DNA of 64,000 nt from positions 248,001 through 312,000 of the forward strand of contig CAZEJT010000003.1 in the NCBI GenBank assembly GCA_964512655.1. Reading direction: 5' to 3'. The translations under genes were made by a program, and so were the position numbers. This DNA comes from VBOC01 sp964512655 (GTDB taxonomy: Bacteria; Bacteroidota; Ignavibacteria; UBA10030; SZUA-254). Below the pieces are notes generated by a model that was not told where the DNA came from, did not search any database, and saw only the letters and a list, made by a program, of their open reading frames with translations. Shown in pieces: positions 56,583-64,000 of the stretch (position 1 is its first letter; the number at the start of each line of letters is the position of its first letter).

Positions 56583-59500
56583 CTATGAGCGGTCCCGTTC
56601 CTCGGAGAGCAAGGGAACTCTGAGCACGACGCGCGTTCCCATTCCTGCCGTGGAAGTAATGTAGATTCGGCCGCCGAGCGGGGTAATCCGTTCCCGGATG
56701 TTGAAAAGGCCGAATCCGCCCTTTCCGGGCTCGTGCTTCGCCGGGAGAGGGCGTCCGGAACTGCGGCCAGCCTCTCCCGCCGGCTCCTTCAGTCCGATCC
56801 CGTCATCCTGAACAGTCACCTCGAGCTTGTCGGTGCTCTTCCGCAGCGAGACCCTTGCGTTTTTCGCGTATGCATGCTTAACAACGTTCACGAGCAGCTC
56901 ACGAACCGCGTGGAAAAGGAGGATCTTGACTTCCTCGCGCAACGGCTTCGGTTCGTCATCATTTTCGTAACCGACCTTGATCCCGTGCTGTCGCTCGATC
57001 TGCTCGGTGAGCCATTCCAGTGCGTCTTCGAATCCGAGCTCATAGAGAACGGGCGGGCTGAGTTCAAACGTCAGCGATTGGGTATTCAGAATCATTTGCT
57101 CCAGCAGCGCTCTGATCTCTTGCAGGTGGGCAAGCTGATGCGTCGGAAGCGCCGGAGCCGGGACTGCTCCCAGCTTGATCTTACACAGCGCAAGGCTTTG
57201 CCCGATGTAATCGTGCAGATACGTCGCCATGCGGCGGCGCTCGCGCTCCTCCGTCGCCTCGAGCTCAAGGGCAAGCGATCGCAACTGCGACTGGTAGGCC
57301 ATGAGCTTCTCTTCGGCGCGTTTTCTCTCCGTAATATCCCTCACCGCCGTGACGCCGGCAGAATGATTATCGAAAGGAATGGTCTTTCCGATCACTTCAA
57401 TCGGGATGCGGGAGCCGTCTTTTTTGATTCCGACTGCCTCGCAAATCACGCCGGAATCAGACATAGCGATCCTCTCAACCGCTTCCCGGGTTTCAGGGGC
57501 GAGGAAGGAAAAGGCCGAAGTTCCGACAAACTCGGAGTGGGTGTATCCGAGCATGTGCAGTATACTCTGGTTCGCATCCAGGACCCGGCCCCCGTCGTGG
57601 ATAATCACCCCTTCGAATGTGGCCTCCGTCAGCCGGCGGAATTTTGCTTCACTCGCCTGGAGCGCCGCCGCGTGTTTTCTTTTCCGCCGCAGGTATGTGA
57701 TCGCGAATCCAAGCGAGGCCAGGGTTGATCCCACAACCGGAACGAGGAACTCCGGCCGCCGGTAGATCGGCGGGGGAACGGAGAATCCGATCTCGGCGCC
57801 TTGCGGGTCGAACGTGCCGAAGAGGTTTTTTGATTGAACCTCAAATTCATGTCCGCCCGCAGATAGCCCATCAAACGTCGCCGTATGCGCCATCGACCAG
57901 GGCGACCACGGCTGATTATCGAGCCGGAGGCGTGAGTAGATATCTCTCTGTGGAATCTCATTCCAGGGCATTGATGTGCTCCAGCGGAGGTGAACCGAAG
58001 TACCCTCCACGATCGGCTTGTCGAGATAGATGCGTGGAAATGCCTGTTGGCTGGCCTCGAGATTCAATGCAGCCACACCGGCGAACTGCGTTCCCACATA
58101 CACCCTGTCCTCGAGCGGAAGCACAGGCCATAGGTGCCCGCCGATTAAGCCGGAGCGCGCGTTATAATACGACCAGTTTCCGTGATCGTAGCAGGAAAGT
58201 CCGTCGTCTGTCGCGAACCAAATCCTTCCGTCCGGCCCTATCCTTACATCCCAGACGGCGTTGTCCACGAGTCCGTCGTGTGTCGTGTATTGAATCCTAC
58301 GTCCGTCCGGAAGGAGCGCACACACTCCGTCGTTCCGGTTGCATAACCATGCTGTACCCGAACTATCTATGGCGAGCGCGAAAACGGCCCAACCGGCAAA
58401 TCCCTGTGAAGGATTCCAGTACTCCCATTTCCCGTTCTTCCAGCGGCAGGCGCCGTGGAGCGTGCCGAACACGCGCGAGCCGTCGAGCCCTTCGTCGAAC
58501 GCGTACACGTGGCCGCTCGCCAGCCCGCTGTCGACCCCATAGTGGGTGAACTTGCCATTCTCATAGAGGTATGCCCCGGGCTCCGTCGCGCCGGGGAGCG
58601 GACTCGATTCACTCAATCCCAAAAACCAGAGACGTCCGTGCCTGTCCTTTCTGATCTTGTGGAAGTGGACGCCCGCCGGATCGTCACTCACCGGAAAGTG
58701 ATGCCATCCATGAGCATCCAGCCGGTATGCTCCGGTGAATGAGGCTCCTCCCGAGATCCAGATGTTGCCGTCGTCATCTTCAATCAGTCCGGTGACTTCG
58801 GTAAGGAGTTTATTGTCGATCTTCTCGACGCTCTCCTTCCTCCCGTCCTTCCTGAAAATCATGAGACCGTATGCGGTGGCGGCCCAGAGATCCCCATTGC
58901 TTGTTCGAAGGATCTCATGGATTCGGTTTTTTGCTCCCATCGAATCACGCGGCATGTAGCTCCAGGGGGGAACTGTCTTCCGGTAAAGAAAGAGCCCATG
59001 ATTTGTCCCGACCCAGAGATTTCCATTCGGCGCGAAGTGGACATACTCGATGGTCCTGAAACCCTGGAAGGGGATTTCCAAATGCGTAGTCACTCCGTCC
59101 CTGATGAGGTCCAGCCCGCCCGATTCGGTTGCCACCACGATCTCGCCCCCCTCCCCCACATCCGCCGCGATGGCGTAGTTCCCCGTCTGCCATGCCCGGA
59201 TGACTGAAACCTGGTCTCCCCTGATCTGGACGAGTCCGCGTCGCGAGATGGGTGTGCCGATCATGGCGATCAGAGTCCCCGCATCGTTTTCAGCCAGCAG
59301 ATTAACCCGCACACGCCCGTCAGTCGCAGGGATGATGCACGTCAGGTGACTGCCGTCCACCCTGTACATACCGCTTTCGAGGACGAGATAAGGGTGTTCA
59401 CCGCGGCTGGAAAGTATCTCGAACGTCTTCCCATTCGTACGCGCTGTGTCGACACGGAATGGTTCCAGGATACCATTCCTGAGCACGGAAAGGAAGGCCC

Positions 59501-59918
59501 CCCTGCGAACCAGCAACGAGGTATCGCTCAATGGAAGGACTCTATTGGCGGAGTCGATCGGGAGGCGGCGAAAACCGTGCGTGTTCCCCACGAAGATATC
59601 GGCATCATGATTGGCGATCAATGAATCACGGCCGAACGTTCCGATCGCCCAGGCGCGCGCGCTTTTCAAACCGGTAGATGAATCGGCCAGATTCCACCGG
59701 TATCCATCGTACCACGCATACCCGGCCGCGGTTGCAACCCAGGTTGTGCCGTCCTTCGTCTCAGCGATGAGGTAGATATGATCGGAAGGAAGCCCCGATT
59801 CGGTCGTGAATTCAGACCAGCGCGACTCTCCGTCGGACAGGCTCTGGCGTGAAAGAAGAGACGCGGGGAGGATGAAGGATGTAAGGAGAAGCAGACCGGA
59901 GAAGAGGGAGCGCAACAC
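56583..59918 (-). CDS. two-component sensor: Reg_prop beta-propeller, Y_Y_Y, PAS, HisKA_3 kinase
   Basis: 1111 aa. Signal-type helix at the N-terminus (LLLLTSFILPASLL), then about 14 short repeats with the Reg_prop pattern (GLPSDHIYLIAETKDGTTWV, PDGRIWFATDDGL, GNLWVGTNHGLFLY), forming a periplasmic beta-propeller. A Y_Y_Y Ig-like domain follows (about 640-715), then one membrane helix (about 722-742), PAS (about 760-865), and a HisKA_3 box ERERRRMATYLHDYIG with His902 plus HATPase (DDGIGL, GGFGLFNIRER). Unlike Bacteroides hybrid systems there is no fused receiver or HTH; the regulator is the next gene. GTG 59918 start, five bases after the ABC gene. Confidence 0.92.
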   Translation of the reverse strand: MLRSLFSGLLLLTSFILPASLLSRQSLSDGESRWSEFTTESGLPSDHIYLIAETKDGTTWVATAAGYAWYDGYRWNLADSSTGLKSARAWAIGTFGRDSLIANHDADIFVGNTHGFRRLPIDSANRVLPLSDTSLLVRRGAFLSVLRNGILEPFRVDTARTNGKTFEILSSRGEHPYLVLESGMYRVDGSHLTCIIPATDGRVRVNLLAENDAGTLIAMIGTPISRRGLVQIRGDQVSVIRAWQTGNYAIAADVGEGGEIVVATESGGLDLIRDGVTTHLEIPFQGFRTIEYVHFAPNGNLWVGTNHGLFLYRKTVPPWSYMPRDSMGAKNRIHEILRTSNGDLWAATAYGLMIFRKDGRKESVEKIDNKLLTEVTGLIEDDDGNIWISGGASFTGAYRLDAHGWHHFPVSDDPAGVHFHKIRKDRHGRLWFLGLSESSPLPGATEPGAYLYENGKFTHYGVDSGLASGHVYAFDEGLDGSRVFGTLHGACRWKNGKWEYWNPSQGFAGWAVFALAIDSSGTAWLCNRNDGVCALLPDGRRIQYTTHDGLVDNAVWDVRIGPDGRIWFATDDGLSCYDHGNWSYYNARSGLIGGHLWPVLPLEDRVYVGTQFAGVAALNLEASQQAFPRIYLDKPIVEGTSVHLRWSTSMPWNEIPQRDIYSRLRLDNQPWSPWSMAHTATFDGLSAGGHEFEVQSKNLFGTFDPQGAEIGFSVPPPIYRRPEFLVPVVGSTLASLGFAITYLRRKRKHAAALQASEAKFRRLTEATFEGVIIHDGGRVLDANQSILHMLGYTHSEFVGTSAFSFLAPETREAVERIAMSDSGVICEAVGIKKDGSRIPIEVIGKTIPFDNHSAGVTAVRDITERKRAEEKLMAYQSQLRSLALELEATEERERRRMATYLHDYIGQSLALCKIKLGAVPAPALPTHQLAHLQEIRALLEQMILNTQSLTFELSPPVLYELGFEDALEWLTEQIERQHGIKVGYENDDEPKPLREEVKILLFHAVRELLVNVVKHAYAKNARVSLRKSTDKLEVTVQDDGIGLKEPAGEAGRSSGRPLPAKHEPGKGGFGLFNIRERITPLGGRIYITSTAGMGTRVVLRVPLLSEERDRS

Positions 59919-59923
59919 GACGT

Positions 59924-61714
59924 CTAGTTCTTCCCGTTGACCAGGACCTGCCGCTCCTGCTCTTTGTACTGGAGCCGGTAGAGCTTGTAGTAGATTCCTT
60001 CCAGCGCGAGCAGCTCCTGGTGCGAGCCGATCTCCCGGATCTCCCCCTTATGGAGCACAATGATCTTGTTTGCGCGCTGGATCGTGGAGAGACGGTGCGC
60101 AACCACAATCGACGTTCTCCCGTGAAGCAGCTTCCGGATCGCCTGCTGGATGAGTATTTCGCTCTCGGTGTCGATGCTCGACGTCGCCTCGTCGAGGACA
60201 AGGATCTTTGGATTGAACGCGAGCGCCCGCGCGAAGGAGATCAATTGTTTCTGACCGACCGACAGGGTTGCTCCGCGCTCTTTCACTTCTTCGTCGTAGC
60301 GGCCGGGAAGCACCTCGATGAAACGGTCTGCACCCACGACCCGGGCGGCTTCCCGGACCTGCTCGGGCGTTATTGTCTCGTCCCCGAGGTTGATGTTCGA
60401 TTTGATGTCGCCCGAGAAAAGGAAAACGTCCTGGAGAACGACAGCCATGTGCCGTCGGAGCTCTTCGTTTGCCACCGTCCGGATGTCGATGCCGTCGATC
60501 AGGATCTGACCCTTCTGGAACTCGTAGAACCGGCTCAGGAGGCTGATGATCGAAGTTTTCCCTGCGCCGGTATGTCCCACGAATGCGACGGTCTCTCCCG
60601 GACCGATGCGAAACGAAACGTCCTTCAACACCCACTCCTCATCGACGTACGCGAACCAGACGTTCCGGAATTCGATCTCGCCCCTCACGCTCTTAAGAGA
60701 AACAGGGGACGGCGGATCGGGGACAAACGTATTGTCGTCGAGAAGCTTGAACACGCGCTCCGAGGAGGCCATCGCGGTCTGCATAATGTTGTACTTCTCC
60801 GACAGGTCGCGGATCGGCCTCCAGAACATCTCATTGAACTGCAGAAACGCCATGATCGTCCCGATCGTGATGCCGCCTTTAAGGGCATCCACCCCGGCAT
60901 ACCAGAGGATGAGTCCGACCGCGAGCGCGCCGATCAGCTCTACCCCGGGATAAAAAAGGGCGTAGTAGAAAATCGAGCGGATGTTCGCATCGCGGTGGGC
61001 CCCGTTGATGTCGGAGAACTTTTGGTACGACTTTCTGATGCGATTGAAAATCTGATCGACGATCATGCCGGTGATGTGTTCCTGCATGAAGGTGTTGATG
61101 CGCGCAAGCTGGATGCGCACGTCGCGGTATGCTTCACGGGCCTTCTTGCGGAAGAGAAATGTTCCGTAAAAAAGGAGCGGGAGAACGCTCAGAGAAACGA
61201 GCGCGAGTTGCCAGCTCATCGTGAACATGAAATAGAGAATTCCCAGGATCAGGAACACGTCGCTGAAGACCATGACGATTCCCGACGAGAACATCTCATT
61301 CAGGACTTCGATGTCGTTTGTGACGCGGGTGATCAGCCTTCCGATGGGATTGCGGTCGTAAAACTTCAGGCCCAGCTTCTGGAGATGCTCAAAGAGCTGC
61401 ATCCTGAGGTCGAGGATCGTCTTCTGCCCGATCCACTGCGTGAGGTACGCGTTCGCGTACTGGACAAACGCGCGGAGGAGGAGGACTCCGAGAAAGAAAA
61501 GGGCGGTCCGGAGGAGTCCGCGCGAATCGTGCTGGGTGATGTTGACATCGACGGCGTACTTCGTGAACCACGGGCGCACGGCCTCCAGCCCCGAGACGGC
61601 GATGCTCAGGATGATTCCCGCGATGACGTGCTTCCTGTAGGGTCTCAGGTAGCTCAGGAGCCGCCGCATCAATCGGCGATCGTATGCCTTACCTAATATT
61701 TCTTCTTCCTGCAT
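59924..61714 (-). CDS. ABC exporter half-transporter, subunit with canonical Walker B and altered signature
   Basis: 596 aa: six membrane helices (about 30-330) and an ATP-binding domain (about 360-590). Walker A VGHTGAGKTS, signature LSVGQ (484-488; the usual second Gly is Val), Walker B ILVLDEATSS with Glu509 as general base, and H-loop VAHRLS. It pairs by position with the exporter half at 61902, whose Walker B carries Asp instead. Together they form the asymmetric ATP sites of heterodimeric exporters such as BmrCD, LmrCD and TM287/288. It expels lipids, drugs or peptides; the substrate is unknown. Confidence 0.92.
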   Translation of the reverse strand: MQEEEILGKAYDRRLMRRLLSYLRPYRKHVIAGIILSIAVSGLEAVRPWFTKYAVDVNITQHDSRGLLRTALFFLGVLLLRAFVQYANAYLTQWIGQKTILDLRMQLFEHLQKLGLKFYDRNPIGRLITRVTNDIEVLNEMFSSGIVMVFSDVFLILGILYFMFTMSWQLALVSLSVLPLLFYGTFLFRKKAREAYRDVRIQLARINTFMQEHITGMIVDQIFNRIRKSYQKFSDINGAHRDANIRSIFYYALFYPGVELIGALAVGLILWYAGVDALKGGITIGTIMAFLQFNEMFWRPIRDLSEKYNIMQTAMASSERVFKLLDDNTFVPDPPSPVSLKSVRGEIEFRNVWFAYVDEEWVLKDVSFRIGPGETVAFVGHTGAGKTSIISLLSRFYEFQKGQILIDGIDIRTVANEELRRHMAVVLQDVFLFSGDIKSNINLGDETITPEQVREAARVVGADRFIEVLPGRYDEEVKERGATLSVGQKQLISFARALAFNPKILVLDEATSSIDTESEILIQQAIRKLLHGRTSIVVAHRLSTIQRANKIIVLHKGEIREIGSHQELLALEGIYYKLYRLQYKEQERQVLVNGKN

Positions 61715-61761
61715 ATCTGGTTGCGTGTTTCACCGTGCTTCACGAATCCCAACCCGGCCCG

Positions 61762-61905
61762 GTAGGCGCCGGCTTTAGCCGGCGTTTCGTGGCGGGTTGA
61801 CAACGCACCCTAAAGGGTGCGCCTACAAAAGATGCGAGTATCGGCGCTTGTAGCCGCGGGCTTCAGCCCGCGCATGATCGATCGCGCCCTAAAGGGCGCG
61901 GCTAC
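61762..61905. repeat. REP-like palindrome cluster E (four units)
   Basis: Units at 61762-61788 (forward), 61803-61826 (reverse), 61850-61875 (forward) and 61880-61905 (reverse): two head-to-tail inverted pairs. The last unit's GTAG end, read on the minus strand, is the TAG stop (61902-61904) of the exporter gene at 61902. The whole cluster sits inside an operon, between the two halves of one exporter. Confidence 0.87.
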
Positions 61906-63662
61906 AACTGTTCGAGCTCTTCCTCCAACAACTGCTTCTCGTAGAGTTCGGCATAGATTCCGCCCGAGGCGACAAGCGAGTCGTGCGTCCCCTGCTCGAC
62001 AATCCGACCCTGATCGAGCACGATAATCAGACCGGCGTCTTTGACGGTAGAGATGCGATGGCTGATGATGATGCTTGTCCGCCCCTGCATCATCGTCCGC
62101 AGCCGTTTCAGGATTTCCTCCTCCGTGTACGTGTCGACGGACGAGAGAGCGTCATCAAGGATCAGAATCTTCGGATCGCGTATGACGGCCCGGGCGATGC
62201 TCGTCCGCTGCTTCTGCCCGCCGGAGAGAGTGATGCCGCGCTCGCCGATCATCGTTTCAAATCCTTTAGGAAACTCCTCGACCTCCCGCGCGATCTGTGC
62301 GACCTCGGCGGCGCGGCCGACATGGTCGACCGTTCCGTTATCGACGCCGTAGGAGATGTTTTCAAGCACGCTCTCTGAAAACAGAAATGTCTCCTGCTGG
62401 ACGTACCCGATTTTACTGCGGAGGACTTCAAGCGGGATCTTTCTCACGTCCACACCGTCGATGAGCACCGCTCCCTCGGTCGCCTCATAAAGTCGCGGGA
62501 CGAGATTAACGAGCGTCGACTTTCCCGATCCCGTATAGCCGACGATCGCCAGAGTTGTCCCCTTTGGGATCCGGAGATTGATGTCTTTGAGCGCCGGCGC
62601 AGCTGCGTTCTTGTGCGTGAATGAGACGTTGCGGAATTCGATTGCCCCGTCAATGGTCTGGATCGTGGCATCGGTCCCGGCGGTATCCCTGATATCCGGA
62701 ACCGCATCGTAAATCCTGGCAAGCCGGGCCATCGAGGCGGCGCCCTGCTGGAGGATATTTGTCACCCAGCCGAAGGCGATCATCGGCCAGATCAAAATGC
62801 TGAGGTATCCGAGAAAAGCGGTGAGGGTGCCAAGCGTGATCGTACCTTCGATGACCTGCACTCCCCCAAAGTAGAGCGTGATCACAAGCGAGCATCCCAC
62901 GAGCATGAACATGAGCGGCCACATCACCGATTGGATCTTTGCCAGGACCAGGTTCTTCTTGAGATAATCGAAGCTCAGTCCCCTGAAGCGTGCGATCTCA
63001 TACGCTTCGCGCACATAGGCCTTCACGATCCTGATCCCGGAGAGGTTTTCCTGAGCCCTCTGCGTGAGGAGCGAGAACTGCTCCTGCCTCGCTTCGAACT
63101 TCTTGTGGATGAGTTTGCCCAGATAATACACTGCGTACGATACGAAGGGCAGCGGAATGAGCGCTAGAAACGTCAGCTTCCAATCGGCCCAGAGCATCAT
63201 CGCAAGAGCCATCGAAAAGGTCATAAGGGTATCCGTGGGATACATGATGCCGGGCCCGAGCGCGTTCCTCACCGCGCTGATGTCGTTGGTGGCGTGGGCC
63301 ATCAGATCGCCGGTCGATGTATTCTGGAAGTATGACAGCGGCATTTTCTGGATGTGCCCGAGAAAATCGTTCCTGAGGTCGAACTCGATGTGGCGCGACA
63401 CGACGATGATGGTCTGCCGCGTGAGGAAGGTGAAAAAGCCCGCGATCAGCGAGAGACCGACAACGAACCCCGCGTACATGAGGAGTCCCGGCTCGTCTAT
63501 CTGCTTGGTTTCGAGCCCCAGTTTGAGTTTGTCGATCGCAAGCCCGATGAGGCGGGGTTGAAACACCGTGAAGACGTTGCTCATCACAACGGTCAGGAGT
63601 CCCCAGTAGACGGTGCTCCTGTACTTGCGCAGGTATGGTAAGAGTCGAAGGAGCGGTTTCAT
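61902..63662 (-). CDS. ABC exporter half-transporter, subunit with Asp in Walker B
   Basis: 586 aa: six membrane helices and an ATP-binding domain. Walker A VGYTGSGKST, signature LSGGQ (479-483, canonical), Walker B ILILDDALSS with Asp504 where the catalytic Glu should be, H-loop ISHRIS. One degenerate and one normal ATP site result when paired with the next subunit (59924). First gene of the exporter/two-component operon. ATG 63662. No strong promoter was found upstream; the gap 63663-63817 is plain sequence. Confidence 0.92.
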   Translation of the reverse strand: MKPLLRLLPYLRKYRSTVYWGLLTVVMSNVFTVFQPRLIGLAIDKLKLGLETKQIDEPGLLMYAGFVVGLSLIAGFFTFLTRQTIIVVSRHIEFDLRNDFLGHIQKMPLSYFQNTSTGDLMAHATNDISAVRNALGPGIMYPTDTLMTFSMALAMMLWADWKLTFLALIPLPFVSYAVYYLGKLIHKKFEARQEQFSLLTQRAQENLSGIRIVKAYVREAYEIARFRGLSFDYLKKNLVLAKIQSVMWPLMFMLVGCSLVITLYFGGVQVIEGTITLGTLTAFLGYLSILIWPMIAFGWVTNILQQGAASMARLARIYDAVPDIRDTAGTDATIQTIDGAIEFRNVSFTHKNAAAPALKDINLRIPKGTTLAIVGYTGSGKSTLVNLVPRLYEATEGAVLIDGVDVRKIPLEVLRSKIGYVQQETFLFSESVLENISYGVDNGTVDHVGRAAEVAQIAREVEEFPKGFETMIGERGITLSGGQKQRTSIARAVIRDPKILILDDALSSVDTYTEEEILKRLRTMMQGRTSIIISHRISTVKDAGLIIVLDQGRIVEQGTHDSLVASGGIYAELYEKQLLEEELEQL

Positions 63663-63817
63663 GCGGTTGGTCGAATGAACGAAGATAACTGAGCGCAGTC
63701 AGCCCTCACACGGCTGGACCGCGCGCAATTACCTCTATAAAAGATACGAAAGAGCGGGGAAAAAAGCAGGGAGGTCGTGTTGAGGGCTAACCAATCGCGT
63801 AAAACCTTGCAGATTCG

Positions 63818-63930
63818 GTAGGCGCAGGCTTGATCCCGCGCATCGTCGCGGGTTGACAACGCACCCTAAAGGGTGCGGCTACAAGAGATTCCAAACCGAA
63901 CTTTTGTAGCCGCGGGCTTCAGCGCGCGTC
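63818..63930. repeat. REP-like palindrome cluster F (three units)
   Basis: Units at 63818-63844 (forward, decayed stem), 63859-63882 (reverse) and 63906-63930 (forward). The first two share with cluster E the same 14-base spacer and reverse unit (GCGGGTTGACAACGCACCC...), so E and F derive from one composite element. Confidence 0.85.
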
Positions 63931-63935
63931 ACAAG

Positions 63936-64000
63936 TCAGCCAATCACCTCAAACCCGGTATATTTGTGGAGGGCTTTGGGGACAACCACCTTTCCCTCCG
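63936..64000 (-). CDS. serS: seryl-tRNA synthetase, C-terminal end (partial)
   Basis: Only the last 20 codons are inside the window; the rest lies beyond base 64000. The translation EGKVVVPKALHKYTGFEVIG ends in TGA at 63936-63938. The pattern VxIPxxLxxYxG is the standard end of SerRS (for example IPEVLRPYMGG), so I call serS. Too short for other evidence. A REP cluster follows its stop by six bases. Confidence 0.72.
   Translation of the reverse strand, partial: EGKVVVPKALHKYTGFEVIG

Noticed and set aside
60020..61696. 558-codon plus-strand frame opposite the ABC exporter gene
   Set aside because: Antisense shadow; no recognisable domain, and the minus strand encodes a complete exporter.

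Overview
The window reads as ordinary bacterial chromosome, moderately G+C rich, with tightly packed genes (many 1-14 base overlaps of the ATGA/GTGA kind) and no phage, plasmid, transposase, rRNA or tRNA that I could see. The gene set suggests a free-living, respiring, gluconeogenic bacterium. It includes GTP-type PEP carboxykinase, class I FBPase, ThyX, a proton-translocating transhydrogenase, a succinate dehydrogenase with one membrane anchor, DUF3857 transglutaminase proteins, a two-component beta-propeller sensor, a bifunctional nuclease with a UVR tail and a YbbR protein. I lean towards the FCB group (Bacteroidota/Ignavibacteriota-like). Most promoters I could pick out have -10 boxes of the form TAnnTT, which fits, but this is inference and not a phylogenetic result.

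Layout. 1-2073: sulfur handling (rhodanese, small protein, persulfide-dioxygenase-like MBL-rhodanese). 2308-12370: long plus-strand run of transhydrogenase (alpha-2 and beta fused), CBS protein, SDH anchor-A-B, a small repeat protein, family 5 uracil-DNA glycosylase, an SDR and a trans-sulfuration enzyme. 12435-16829: minus-strand ABM-like protein and a pair of secreted DUF3857 proteins, one lacking the catalytic Cys. 17036-23263: minus-strand operon pckG, zinc-binding dehydrogenase, threonine dehydratase, Ser/Thr kinase with TPRs. 23435-27082: a 49-residue membrane ORF, a POT-like transporter and an Nramp-UspA fusion. 27127-34243: minus-strand series mutT, mutY-like, ogg2, saccharopine-dehydrogenase-like, 48-residue ORF, yajQ, amidase, and a histidine kinase with a CXXCH haem-type motif. 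34343-41611: thyX, a beta-barrel protein, arfB, a two-nuclease DUF2779 protein and mfd. 41883-47645: PAP2, mgtE, rsmA and an AsmA-like protein. 47850-48836: a self-contained two-gene bacterial-microcompartment (BMC) cassette with a strong promoter and an intrinsic terminator. 48841-55439: ybbR, pdxJ, DUF151 nuclease, etfAB, fbp and a DUF4139 protein. 55909-63662: response regulator, beta-propeller sensor kinase and a heterodimeric ABC exporter. 63936-64000: the last codons of serS.

Between genes, an abundant REP-like palindrome (18 units in six clusters, each with a GTAG end) fills many gaps and supplies the stop codons of two genes. The observations I rate highest are the orphan BMC cassette whose second shell protein carries a predicted SAP/Rho-N nucleic-acid-binding tail, the exporter/two-component unit, the haem-type sensor kinase, the 8-oxoguanine repair cluster with an altered MutY active site, and a set of apparently leaderless promoters.
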